Shown one piece after another: positions 47,725 to 58,590 of a stretch of DNA of 64,000 nucleotides. The notes beneath the pieces are model-generated. The model did no database searches. It was not told the DNA's origin and saw only the letters and a list, made by a program, of their open reading frames with translations. Origin of the DNA: Neostapfia colusana (taxonomy: Eukaryota > Streptophyta > Magnoliopsida > Poales > Poaceae); NCBI GenBank assembly GCA_030760725.1, contig JASWHV010000013.1, forward strand, positions 40,768,699 through 40,832,698, given 5' to 3'. Numbering within the stretch: the stretch's first letter is position 1; each line of letters starts with the position of its first letter. The translations under genes were made by a program, and so were the position numbers.

Positions 47725-48845
47725 TGTTAGCAAGAATAATATGGAAAACAACAAGATTATCCCTATTAACTACTACGCAATGATGGTGGAACTCACAAAG
47801 CAATGGGTCGAGTCTTACCAAGCTCTTACAAGTTTCTTACCACAACAAGGCAAAGGATACCTGGACGACGTGATTCAGCGATTGCAAGGGTCAAAAACTT
47901 GTGCTGTTCGAAAGGATGAATGTGGAGTTTGGATGGCCAAATATATGTGAGTAGCACACAATTCAATAACAGATAGTAATGCTGAATAGATGTCCAAACA
48001 CTCGTCCTAGTTGCTGGCCTACTCGTGTCTTATCCCGAATGTTATGAACAAGACAACAATAAGTATGAATGATAAGGACAATAATTGAGCTGGAACAATT
48101 GCACCACAAGGCAAAATAACACACCCAAGTTTTGATATTTATGCTCCTCTTCACAAATTTTCTTTTCTATATTTTTTCTTTGATTTTTTTATATCTGTCG
48201 TGAAATCAGGAGCACTAATATACACGTCGCACAAATTTTCAGCTCACTTGAAAAAAGAAGATGTGGACAACAGAAATTCAATATGTTTCTTTATGATTAT
48301 TGTTGAGCCTTTAGATGCCAAATAATCAATCTTCCAAAGTGAATCTGGGTAATGTAATTTAACCCAATGCCAAGGTTATGGCTGTTTTAAGACAGCACCA
48401 CAAGATTATTTTTTGGTGGAGCTGAATTGGAAACGGTGGTGAGAAAAAAAATTGGATATGATGGTGACAACGTTTGGGATGGTGTGTGTATATCATGGAG
48501 GATAAACTCACGTAATATGTGGTGAAAACTGAAGAACAAGGATAACCCTAGCACAATGAATAGTTATGGTGATCGATTTGATAACGACTGTGGCAGCTAG
48601 GGTTTCGATGGAATGCAGCGGATGGAATAACAAAGTAGGAACAAAACACGATTAAACCAGCAACAAAACACGAACTAAGACACAAATTCAACACTACGGA
48701 CTCCAAAACAGAATTGTGCAAAAGGATAAACCTGGTCTGGGATGGGGAGACCTATGACTATAATTTTTTTGGCTTTTTCGTGGACGATAGGACGAGTTCA
48801 AGATAAACAAAACTAGGGGAAGGCGAACCTGACGGTGCACCTAAA
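47725..48845 (-). other. Untranslated leader of element I
   Basis: About 1.1 kb between primer site and gag with no supported ORF and no further signal that I recognise. Confidence 0.7.
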
Positions 48846-48857
48846 GCTCTGATACCA
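48846..48857 (-). other. Primer binding site of element I
   Basis: Minus strand TGGTATCAGAGC, two bases after the LTR end. Confidence 0.9.
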
Positions 48858-48859
48858 CT

Positions 48860-49793
48860 TGATGTGTACAGGGGTCCCGATCTTCCAAAAGGTTCTGCTA
48901 ACTCTCAATTTGGTGGATACTTGACACAAATCGATCCGGCTTCCGAACAACACGTTCTGAACCCTGCAATCGCAGCACCATGTCTCCTCAGGTTATCAAC
49001 CGATATTGCACGGTTGACCTCACCAAGAAGGCTAATCCTTGCCTGCGAATCAAAGAACACAGGCAAGAACAAGAAAGAATGCAACCAAATTTCTGAAAGA
49101 TATGAAGCACTCAAGTTGGGGCCTCACAAACCGATGAACGGCGAAACTGTTCTTGACAGAATAATCTAAACAAAACCCAGCTGTTTGTGACGGCGGCTAG
49201 GGGGTATAAAGGAGGTGGAGGACGACCAGGGGGGTGCTGGGGTCATGACCTAACCCTAAGACACGTACATAATGGACTTGGACTCGATACAAGGCCCAAT
49301 GGCCCAACTAGGTGATGCAACACCCTGATAGACTCTAAACTTTATATTGTTTCGAAGTTTCCCGTCGACTCCGAGGGAATTTTGACGTGGGGACAGTTCC
49401 ATTGGAAAGTTTATCCTGTCAGTTTTCTGTGCATATGTAGAACATAAAAAACAGAGTCTGTATGCCTCCTGTGCATCCATTTTAAAGTGGACTGCTCCTG
49501 GGCCCGAGTTGGACTCGAGTTTGATTTGGGCTCGGTCTCTAACTTATTGTTGGCGTATTTTTTGGTCCTCCACGCCTCCAAACCCATCTCCATGTATCTC
49601 CATGTCCTCTCCATGGTTCCTAATCATAATTAATCCATTAGGTAGCAACATACTCTCAAAATTCACATATAAAGAATTGTTCAGGAACGAGCTCACCTCT
49701 AAATTCAATTGTCGTGCTCAAGCTCTAGTAATTTGACCTTGCTTGTCTACCATATGAGTGTTGTGTATATCTGCAGGAGTGATGTCCACATCA
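48860..49793 (-). repeat. 5' LTR of element I
   Basis: 934 bp; minus strand TGATGTGGACATC to TGTACACATCA. Confidence 0.93.
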
Positions 49794-49798
49794 GTATA

Positions 49799-50948
49799 GG
49801 CATGTGCATGAAAAATAATGATGACCAGGAATTAAAAATTCACTAAGTTTCAACATTTAGGACTCTGGTTGGGCAGAAAAAGTTGATAATTGATCAGGGT
49901 AGTCCCAAAGGAATGAAAAACAGAGTGCTCTGTTTTGGGCAGCAAGTTTGCTGATCTTCAACAGAGCATAACTCACCGGTCTTTTAGCCTAGGGAGGTGT
50001 GGTATGAAGTTCTGGAAAGGTATTTAAGTACTTGACAACTTTGTTGTAGACTTCCAGAGCTGAATCACACCTTAAGATGGCTTAAGTCCCAGAAGAATGT
50101 AAACTGTCCAGAATCAGGACAGAGTTAAACACTCTCTGGACTGTTCTGTTTTTCAAACTTAACTCCCAGTAGAAAAATCTAAAATTTGCATATGATACAT
50201 CCTTAGAAAGGGCAGAATATGTGTTACATATTTGCAATTCAAAGTTTCTGAAAGTTCAGCACAGGATTCAGTGGAAATCAGAGTTGAAAACAGCAACTTC
50301 CCAAGGAGGTGCTGTTGAAATTCTCCCAGAAATTTTGTTGACTTTGAATTACCATAACATTTTAACCAGAGCTGATCTGAGGGCAAATAAGTACTCGTTG
50401 GAAAGATACTGAAGTTAACTTTAACTTTGGTATTCAACTTGAGTCATGAAACGTCCCAGAACCAGACCGAACTTGGAATATGTAGAAACTGGTCATTCTG
50501 ACAGAGGAATGACAGTTGAACTCATTGGAGAGATTGTTGTACCCTAGGGGGGGGGGTTTAAGTACTTCCAATGGGGTAGAACATACTCATGATAGGTTAT
50601 CTTAAACTAGTGAAAGATTTGATTATAGGTCTCACTCAAGATTCTTTTACTGGAGACCATGTTTTTGTCGTATTGAAGATAAAAGGGTGGTTTACATGAT
50701 GACAACGCGATAGTAACGTCTCATAGTGACCAAACCTAGTTGTGGTGAGCTTCCAAAGAGGAGGTTCATCAAGTTGAATTAAACTAGCTTGCATTTGGTC
50801 TGGTAATGGTGTAGCTTGTGCAAAGTTATTACATTATCTACATACGAGATGTATCACATGTTTTATTGTCATTATGTTATTACGCCTATTTTTATTGGAC
50901 TGCATGCAATATGTTGCGGGACTGATGTTTATTGTCGTATGGTTGCAG
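49799..50948 (+). other. Leader of element H, second part
   Basis: Continues the H leader after I; homologous in reverse to bases 1-650 of element C. A run of 10 G is at 50547-50556. It ends GGTTGCAG immediately before the gag ATG. Confidence 0.8.
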
Positions 50949-52165
50949 ATGGTTCGCACTAGGACCACGCACGAGGTTGGTGGCTCTAGCCAACAGGGAG
51001 GCGATGACTCCTGGCCACCTGTCTACGACAGCACCCCGCAGCAGCAGCCACCACCGCCGCCTCCGTTTACTCTAGCGGATGTGATAGCAGCACTGGTGGG
51101 GGGTCGTGAGGAGCAGACCGACCTGCTCCTCACGATCATGCAAAATACATCCCAGGCGGGGGGGCGTCAAGAGAGGGGGCCTCATGAGCCCCGTGAGGTG
51201 TCGTACTCGGACTTCATGAGTGCGCACCCTCCAGTGTTCACAGAAGCTGAAGAACCACTGGAGGCCGACAACTGGCTGCGGACCATCGAGTCCAAGTTCG
51301 GGCTGCTCCAATGCACGGAGCGGCAAAAGACTGTGTTCGCAGCGCAGCAACTTCACGGTGCCGCTGGTGCGTGGTGGGCGAACTATGTCGCCTCACGTCC
51401 GGCTGGCCATGCCGTGGAGTGGGAAGAGTTCCGGGAGGCGTTCCGCGCCTATCATATCCCTCCCGGGATAATGAAGAGGAAGTTCCAAGAATTCTTGGAA
51501 CTGAAGCAGGGCGGGAGGAGTGCCCATGACTACTCCCGTGCCTTCAACCACCTGGCGCAATATGCATCAGACTACATCTCCACCGAGGAGAAGAAGCGGG
51601 AGCACTTCTATCGGGGGTTACACCCCGAAATGAAGAAGCATCTTGTGCAGTGGAATCGCGGCACCTTCAACGACCTCATCAATGCCGCGATCATGCAAGA
51701 GGACGCTCAGCGGGAGTTGGCAGCTGAGCAGCGGAAGCGCAGCGCTCCACCCAGCAGTGGGGGTGGCGCTCCTCAAAAGTACCGCATTGTGTATCGGACA
51801 CCATCCGGGCAGCAGTGGCGTCCACCAGCACGACCTCAACAGTTCGGGGGACGTTCTTTCCAAGCACCCCCGTTCCGACCGCCGATGCCACCACTGAGAC
51901 AGCAGCAGCAGCAGATGGCACCCCAGGCGTTTCCGCGGCCACAACGCGCCCCGGGTTTCCGTCCACCGATCAGCGGGGGACCTACCCGCTTCACTTGCTT
52001 CACGTGTGGCCAGGCGGGCCACTTCGCGAAGGACTGTCCCCAGGGGCAGCAGAGCAGCGGGAAAGACCAGTTCCAGGGCAGTGCTCGAGGCCGACCTCCG
52101 GTCAAGAAGGATGGTCAGCGGACTGGGGGCGTTCGCCACTTCGACAATGAGGACGCCCGGAGGGA
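50949..52165 (+). pseudogene. gag: gag of element H (nearly intact)
   Basis: Starts MVRTRTTHEVGG; an upstream in-frame ATG at 50874 is less likely because A's gag starts at the equivalent of 50949. A Pro-rich N-terminal part is followed by the capsid domain (NWLRTIESKFGLLQC to HFYRGLHPEMKK), a Gln/Pro-rich linker and the zinc knuckle CFTCGQAGHFAKDC at about 51995-52036. Near 52165 a small indel shifts the frame, so gag runs on in the wrong frame to a stop at 52248. It has the GC-rich codon use of a better preserved copy. Confidence 0.92.
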
Positions 52166-53044
52166 GACAACGTGCTGGCGGGTATGTTCACTCTCAACAA
52201 TCAAGCCATCATCATATTGTTCGATTCTGGTGCAACCCACAACTTCATAAGTGCATCATATGTGGTTAAGCATCAGCTGGAAGCCTTTCCAACCGAGTGT
52301 TCCTATATGATCTGCTCACAGGGAGGAAAGATTTTGGCAACTATGATGGTTCCGAAAGCACCACTGTGCTTAGGTTGGAAGATATATCCCACCACTATGA
52401 TTATCCTTGAGGGGCAGAAGATTGATGCAATCTTGGGAATGTCATGGCTAAGCTACCATGGCGCTGTCCTGGAAACCTTATCACGGACGGTTCACCTCAA
52501 CTCCCCATTACACCGTCCGCAGTCCCTCTTATTAAATAATCCAGTCCGGGAGGTTTCAGCGATCAATAATACTGAAGCTCTCAAGTTGGAGGACATCCCC
52601 GTAGTACGGGAGTACCCCGACGTGTTTCGGGATGATCTTTCGGGCATGCCACCTGAGCCGGATGTCGAGTTCAAGATTGAACTTGCACCCGGGACTACGC
52701 CCATATCACGGAGACCATGCAAAATGGCTCCAAATGAGCTGGCTGAACTGAAAGAACAGCTCAATGATCTGTTGAGCAAGGGTTTCATTAGGCCGAGTTC
52801 CTCGCCTTGGGGATGCTCGGCGCTGTTCGTGAAGAAGAAGGATGAAACCTTGAGGCTTTTTGTCGACTACCGGCCTCTCAATGCCGTCGCCATCAAGAAT
52901 AAGTACCCACTGCCCCGCATCGACATATTATTTGATCAACTTGTGGGTGCAAGTGTGTTCTCCAAGATGGACCTTCGCTCTGGATATCATCAGATAAAGA
53001 TCCGGGCGGAGGATATCCCGAAGACGGTCTTCTCGACGAGATAA
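52166..53044 (+). pseudogene. pol: pol of element H: protease and reverse transcriptase, first part
   Basis: Open frame from 52172 (LAGMFTLNNQ). Protease DSGATHNF with Asp at 52223-52225 and ILGMSWL as C-terminal strand. Reverse transcriptase from APGTTPISRRPCKMAP through FVDYRPLNAV and DLRSGYHQIKI. Ends in TAA at 53042, where the Tyr of FSTRYGLYEY is expected. Confidence 0.92.
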
Positions 53045-53592
53045 GGATTATATGAATATATCGTCATGTCCTTTGGTCTCACAAATGCTCCAGCCCGTTT
53101 CATTTATCTCATGAACTCAGTGTTCATGCCGGAGCTGGACAAGTTCGTGGTAGTGTTCATCGATGATATCTTGGTTTACTCCAAGACAGAAGCCGAACAT
53201 GCCAAACACTTGGGGATCATTCTTCAACGATTACGAGACCACAAGCTCTATGCCAAGTTCAGCAAATGCGAGTTTTGGATCAGCCAAGTACCATTCTTGT
53301 GACATATCATCTCAGCTGAAGGCATTGCGGTTGACCCGAGCAAAATTGAGCAAGTGCTGAAATGGAAAGCTCCCACTTCAGTTCATGAAGTCAGAAGCTT
53401 CCTCGGGTTAGTGGGATACTACTGGAGATTTATTCCAAGCTTCTCCAAGCTCGCTAAACCGATGACAGAATTGCTGAAGAAGGGAACGAAATATGTTTGG
53501 AACGCGGCATGTGAAGGAGCGTTCCAAGCATTGGTGAAGCATCTCACAACAGCCCCGGTCTTAGCTCATCAGGATACAACAAAGCCCTTCGC
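53045..53592 (+). pseudogene. pol: pol of element H: reverse transcriptase palm and thumb
   Basis: Same frame after the stop: MSFGLTNAPARF, FIDD (53162-53167 encode the two Asp), FSKCEFWISQVPFL, then TGA at 53300 (Gly expected), HIISAEGIAVDPSK, SFLGLVGYYWRF. A short deletion near 53590 breaks the frame at the start of RNase H. Confidence 0.9.
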
Positions 53593-55065
53593 GTGTATTG
53601 TGACGCGTCCGGTATTGGGCTCGGCTGCGTGTTGATGCAGGAAGGACGTGTGGTCGCCTATGGCTCACGCCAACTTCAGAACCATGAGCAGCACTATCCG
53701 ACTCATGATCTTGAGCTTGCTGCAGTGGTTTTGGTGCTGAAAATGTGGAGGCACTATCTCCTGGGGAATCTGGTACACCTCTACACCGACCACAAGAGCT
53801 TGAAATACATTTTCACCCAGAAGGAGCTGAATATGAGGCAAAGGAGGTGGTTAGAACTGATCAAAGATTATGATATTGAGATCCATTATCACCCCGGCAA
53901 GGCAAATGTGGTTGCCGACGCGCTGAGTCAGAAATCACATGTCCATAACCTCACCATAACACCGGTGGAGGAGGAAGAGCCGAGTTTATACTTGGTTCCA
54001 TATGGATTGCTTTACAACCTTGCCCTCATCCCTACTATTAGGGAGAACATCATTGCAGCTCAAAAGACTGATAAAGGCATGGCACATCTCCGGAGACGGA
54101 TAGACAATGGGGAGATCAAATGTTTCCGGAAGGATGATGAGGGGACGCTATGGTTCAATGACCGCATAGTCGTACCCCGGGACATGGAACTGAGGAAAAA
54201 CATCCTCAATGAAGCTCACTTGTCTAAATACTCCATTTATCCGGGAAGCAACAAAATGTACCAAGATTTGAAAAAGAAATCTTGGTGGACACGGATGAAG
54301 CGGGAGGTAGCAAAGTACGTATCCGAGTGCGATACGTGTAGACGAGTGAAGGCTGATCATATGAGAAAATCAGGGCTGTTGCAACCCCTGAAAATTCCAG
54401 CATGGAAATGGGAGGATGTGATCATTGATTTCATACGTGTAGACGAAGCTCTCTACGGTCGCAAATGCCGCACCCCATTAAACTGGTGCGAGTCCGGTGA
54501 AAGGGTCACATTCGTGGTTGATGTGGTGAACGACGCCGAAGAGCGCGTTCGGACGATTCAAGCTAATTTGAAGGCCGCTCAATCCCGGCAAATAAGATAC
54601 GCTGATAAGAGGCGTAGGCCGTTGCACTTTGACGTCTGTGAACACGTGTACCTCCGTGTGTCTCCGATGAAGGGCGTACACCGGTTCGGCATGAAGGGGA
54701 AGCTCACTCCCCCTTTCATTGGACCCTATGCTATCATCGAGAAGTGTGGGCCAGCGGCGTATAGACTGGAGCTGCCGGCATCTCTTGCTGGTGTCCATGA
54801 CGTTTTCCATGTTTCACAACTGAGAAAATGTCTGAAGCATACCGCTGCTGTTCCTACCGAATACATCGGCGAGTTGCAACCGGATTTGATGTATGATGAA
54901 TATCCGGTGGCAATTCTTGATGAGAAAGCTCGAACCACGCGTAGCCGAACGTTGTGGTTCTACAAGATACTCTGGAGCAACCACACCGCCAAAGAAGCGA
55001 CGTGGGAGAGCGAGGAATTTCTTCGCTCAAATTACCCGGAGTTCATGGCGTCTCAGCACGGGTGA
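53593..55065 (+). pseudogene. pol: pol of element H: RNase H, integrase lacking most of its core, chromodomain
   Basis: RNase H: YCDASGIGLGC, THDLELAA, TDHKSLKYIF. Zinc domain: AHLSKYSIYPGSNKMYQ to CDTCRRVKADH. The core begins WEDVIIDFI with the first Asp but then jumps to EALYGRKCRTPLNW; about 420 bases present in A are missing, including the second Asp and the Glu. Frame is kept. GPY/F (FIGPYAII) and a full chromodomain (YDEYPVAILDEK to ATWESEEFLRSNYPEF) follow. Such an integrase could not be catalytic. Confidence 0.92.
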
Positions 55066-55116
55066 GTCCCTATTACATCGCTATCTCTTTTGTTGTAATC
55101 TCGGGACGAGATTATT

Positions 55117-55131
55117 TTAAGGGGGGAGGGA
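55117..55131 (+). other. Polypurine tract of element H
   Basis: TTAAGGGGGGAGGGA just before the LTR TGTAAAAG. Confidence 0.88.
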
Positions 55132-57489
55132 TGTAAAAGCCCAAGAAAGGGGACTTGCAAAAACTTTTCATCACCTCACAACACCACAGTTTTGTGGTGA
55201 ATATCTTGTGAAGAATTGTGAAGAGCAAGTAACCTCCATCAAAAGGATGATTAGAGGGGAAAGCCCTAACTTTCACAAAATAGGATTTCTACACATGAAC
55301 ATGAGAGATTGAGCTCACCCCTAGTACTTGAAAAGTCATGAGAAGGTTCAGGCCAAATTTCATGCAAATCCAACACTTTTTGAGGCACTTTTGGAGGCAT
55401 TTGAAAAAGGGGCCAATTTGAATGTAAATTAAAATTGCAGCAACTTTCATCACTCCAATTCAAAAGTTATCTTCATATTCAAACTCAGCATATTTTTCCG
55501 AGTTAGCCCACCAATTTTCATCCCCATTGGAGTTCATCTTGTCGGGGACTAAATTTGCAATAATTCAGAACTGAATTTGAATTTCAGTTCAAACATGAAG
55601 CAAACTTACCCCAACAAAGTTCAAATTTGAGAACTCAAATTCAAACCAAAACATGGGGGCTAAGTCTCACATTCAATTGTGAGTAGCTGAGGATATTTTG
55701 GCACAGACAGAAGTGAGAAAAATTTGAAAAGGAATTAGAGGGGAGGCCCACATGTCAGCAGACTTCAGTCTGAAGTTTCCCCTAGGGTGATTTTTCCTCG
55801 GACAAAGTCGAGCGTGCCAGCGCGACCGCGCTCCGACCGCCAGCAGCGGCCGAACGGCCACCTCACGGTGCAAAAGTCGCGGCTCAAAGGCCAGCGCACA
55901 CGCTACGCCACCCCTTCTTCCGTTTTATGAGTGAGAACGACCACCACCCGAGCTCCTTCCTCGGTTCCGCGCAAGAACAGAGCGCCGACCTCCGTTGATC
56001 CCCGGCGTCCGACAGCTAGGACCCGTCTCGTTCCCGGCGAGCTATACGAAAAAGGTCTGCTTCAAGGTGCGTTACACGCTCGTGCCGACCGTTACTCCTC
56101 TCGTACTTCGTCGGGGTAGTATTTGGCCGTTTATCCATTTGGTGTTCAAAATACCGAAGGTTGCAAAACGAGGAAATTTGGAGTAGATAGTTTACCACAA
56201 GGGATTCCGAGCTACACACACGTTCTGCTCTGGTACACGACCACCTAGGATCAAAAACCAGCAAGAACCATGGGCTAGGGTTACGGTTCTTCGAAATTTT
56301 TGGGGCACAGCCGATATCGGGCCTAGGTCGACGGTGAGCCTCTAGTTGCCGACGTTTCTCATGAGATCAGAGTCCTGGACGTTGCTCCCTAGGTCGTGGC
56401 GATGCTGTAGGAGCTAACCGGAGCAAGGTTAGAGCAGTACAGTGCCCTAGCGATGTCGCTGAAGTTACCGCACCGACTGTCGCCGTCGCGCCAAGGTTTC
56501 CGGCCATCCTCGATCCGAGGTAAGGCCGGCAACGTGTTCCTCGTGCAAAATTGTGCAGTGGCGGCGAAAATCAGCAAGTTCCAAGGGCCGGAACCCCTTC
56601 CCGGCGAGAGCTCCAGCGAGCTCGGCGGCGGGGTCGCGCGGGGCTGGAGGAAGACGAAGGGGGTAGGCCCCACACGTCAGCGGCGGGAAGAAAATGTGCG
56701 GGATTTTCTGTGGTCCACGATCCAGTGTGGCTGCACAGGAAAGGGTCTGTGGCCCGTGTGGCTCGGCTCCAGCAGTCGACACGTGTGCGATGGACCCACC
56801 AGCGGATTTAAACATTTTAAGAATTTCCAGTTTTAGTTCAAACTTCAAATGAATAGAACTTTTGCTAGGAAACTCCAAATTCAGTGAACCAAATTTTGCT
56901 GAACTCAGGATTCTGAGTACTTTCCATAAATACCAATTTCAGCTCATGAAACCTAATAGTTTCCAGAATTAATTCCCTAAAATTTAAATTGTTGGGAATT
57001 TTATCTGGAGAATTACTTTATGAAAAATGCTGAAATTTGGCTGAGAGGGTCATTGGAAAATCCTTGAGTCACAGTAAAATTTTCAGACTCATCAAAATTC
57101 ATTTAGTCCCCCTAATGGGGTGATTAAGTAAATTGCCCTGAGAAAATCTTAATTAGGGCATAACTTTCAGTCGAATTCTTCAAATGACATTAAACCAATG
57201 CCATTAGAACCCTCTTAAATTCTAGTTTCCAGAAAGTAATGGTTGGAGCCAAGAAAACTCCTGGAATTACTTAGAGGCTCAAATGTTGAGCAAATGGGCT
57301 TTTATCTGTACAAGGTTCAAATGAACTTTGTTTCAAATGAAACTTGGTCAAGACTTTGGTTAGGACCCTACCAAGCCACTATAAAAATTTCAGAACCAAA
57401 GGGGAGGGCTAGCTACAGTTGTTAGTAATTATGTATTCAAGTTTACACATTGCATTAAAATTGACATGTAGTATTTCATTAACGTGTAG

Positions 57490-57570
57490 TCGCTGAAGGC
57501 GAAGAGACTCCGGAAATGCTCGACTTCCTCCTTCCGGAAGAAGACCTAACTACTGACCAGCAGCAATAAG
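57490..57570 (+). other. Candidate LTR exon A (element H, 3' LTR)
   Basis: 81 nt with intact donor AAG/GCAAGC, but a TAA replaces the last Gln codon (CAA to TAA). Confidence 0.45.
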
Positions 57571-58234
57571 GCAAGCCCCGGTTTGCATTAAGACTTTTAT
57601 AAAGTTTTACTTTATTTACATGCATAGTGTGAAGTATGTATGTGCATTAGGTGTAGGATGGATGAAAACCCAACTGCATAACCAGAATTTTTCCACCAAG
57701 AGTGAGGGTAGTGTCTAGGGCCTCGAATAGACATGCTATGCTTAATGATTCATACGACTTCGGTAAAAGTCGAGTAGTTGGAATCTACTCGCGAGTTAGG
57801 CTTGGGACACACGGGATTGGTTCGAGTGATGTGAGATCACCTTAGTAATACAAATGAGACTTGGCAGGGGCTAGGGTGCAGCAAGAGGAAGTCTTGTGTG
57901 CGCAGCCCTGTCCGTGTCGATTGAGGACCGATCCGTGTGCGGCCCAAGCTGATCAAGTTGGAACGTACCGAAGGCATATCGGATATATGGGCCCTGATAA
58001 ACCGATGTAACCTAAACCTCCGGGCGTCGAGACATAACGCACCGATTTATAGGTGTAGGCTGAGGGCAGCAAGGTGGAAATCTGCTAACGGGCATAGAGA
58101 GATGCTCCGTGTAGGGAACCTCCTGCTCGTTTCAGTGCGACCGGTTCGACCTCATGTCGAGTTTCATGCTTAGGTGAGTCGGTTAAGTCTTGTTGAGCCA
58201 TCGTGCTCATGGTTGCTGCTTAAGTGTTTTTCAG

Positions 58235-58332
58235 GTGAGGAGCCACCCACGGACTCGGGTTACGAGTCCACCGGCGAGGGTTACCCTCCATCGGGGACCA
58301 CGGCTGAGTGAGAGCCATACACGCCGCGCTGA
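58235..58332 (+). other. Candidate LTR exon B (element H, 3' LTR)
   Basis: After TTTTTCAG. GEEPPTDSGYESTGEGYPP reading; one TGG-to-TGA stop before EPYTPR. The 5' LTR copy, starting 37193, is frameshifted by two bases. Confidence 0.45.
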
Positions 58333-58590
58333 GCTGAGACGTGCAGCTAGTGTGGGTTGATCTAGGGCTGGGCAACCGACTTTTGCTAGATAGACGGGCG
58401 TGAGTTGTACAAAAGAAACTTCCGCTGTGTAATATAAAGACTCTAGTTTGTAACTGAGTAGTGTACTACTTTGTACATTCAGTTTGTTTCCCATGTAATA
58501 TAATGTGTCCTTATGATGTGTGCTGTCGGGTGTCGCATCGTGCGGCACCACCCTCTGCGATCCTGGATGAGCGGATCCCAGTTCGCCACA

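Larger units (their letters stand above)
38381..49793 (-). mobile_element. Element I: CRM-like (centromeric-type) chromovirus, complete ends
   Basis: Flanked by GTATA at 38376-38380 and 49794-49798. LTRs of 933 and 934 bp with termini TGATGT...ACATCA. Primer site, gag, protease of the DGG type, reverse transcriptase, integrase, and a pol frame running into the 3' LTR. LTR termini of the TGATG type and ORF/LTR overlap are, to my knowledge, hallmarks of the CRM clade found at grass centromeres. LTRs differ at about 52 of 933 sites (5.6%, hand count). Confidence 0.88.
33682..58590 (+). mobile_element. Element H: Tekay-like Ty3/gypsy retrotransposon, complete ends, hosting element I
   Basis: Flanked by TTAAA at 33677-33681 and 58591-58595. 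Two LTRs, primer site, leader, gag, pol, polypurine tract. Without the nested element I it would be about 13.5 kb. LTRs differ at about 4% of sites in the first 1.24 kb counted by eye. Frameshifts, stops and a large integrase deletion make it defective. Confidence 0.95.
55132..58590 (+). repeat. 3' LTR of element H (3459 bp)
   Basis: Same termini as the 5' LTR. A deletion at 58150/58151 removes the equivalent of about 36744-37108 of the 5' LTR. Block A at 57490-57570 and block B from 58235; conserved hairpin at 57772-57790. Confidence 0.93.

Noticed and set aside
47741..47950. Plus-strand ORF in the leader of I
   Set aside because: Antisense, short, and no homology that I recognise.
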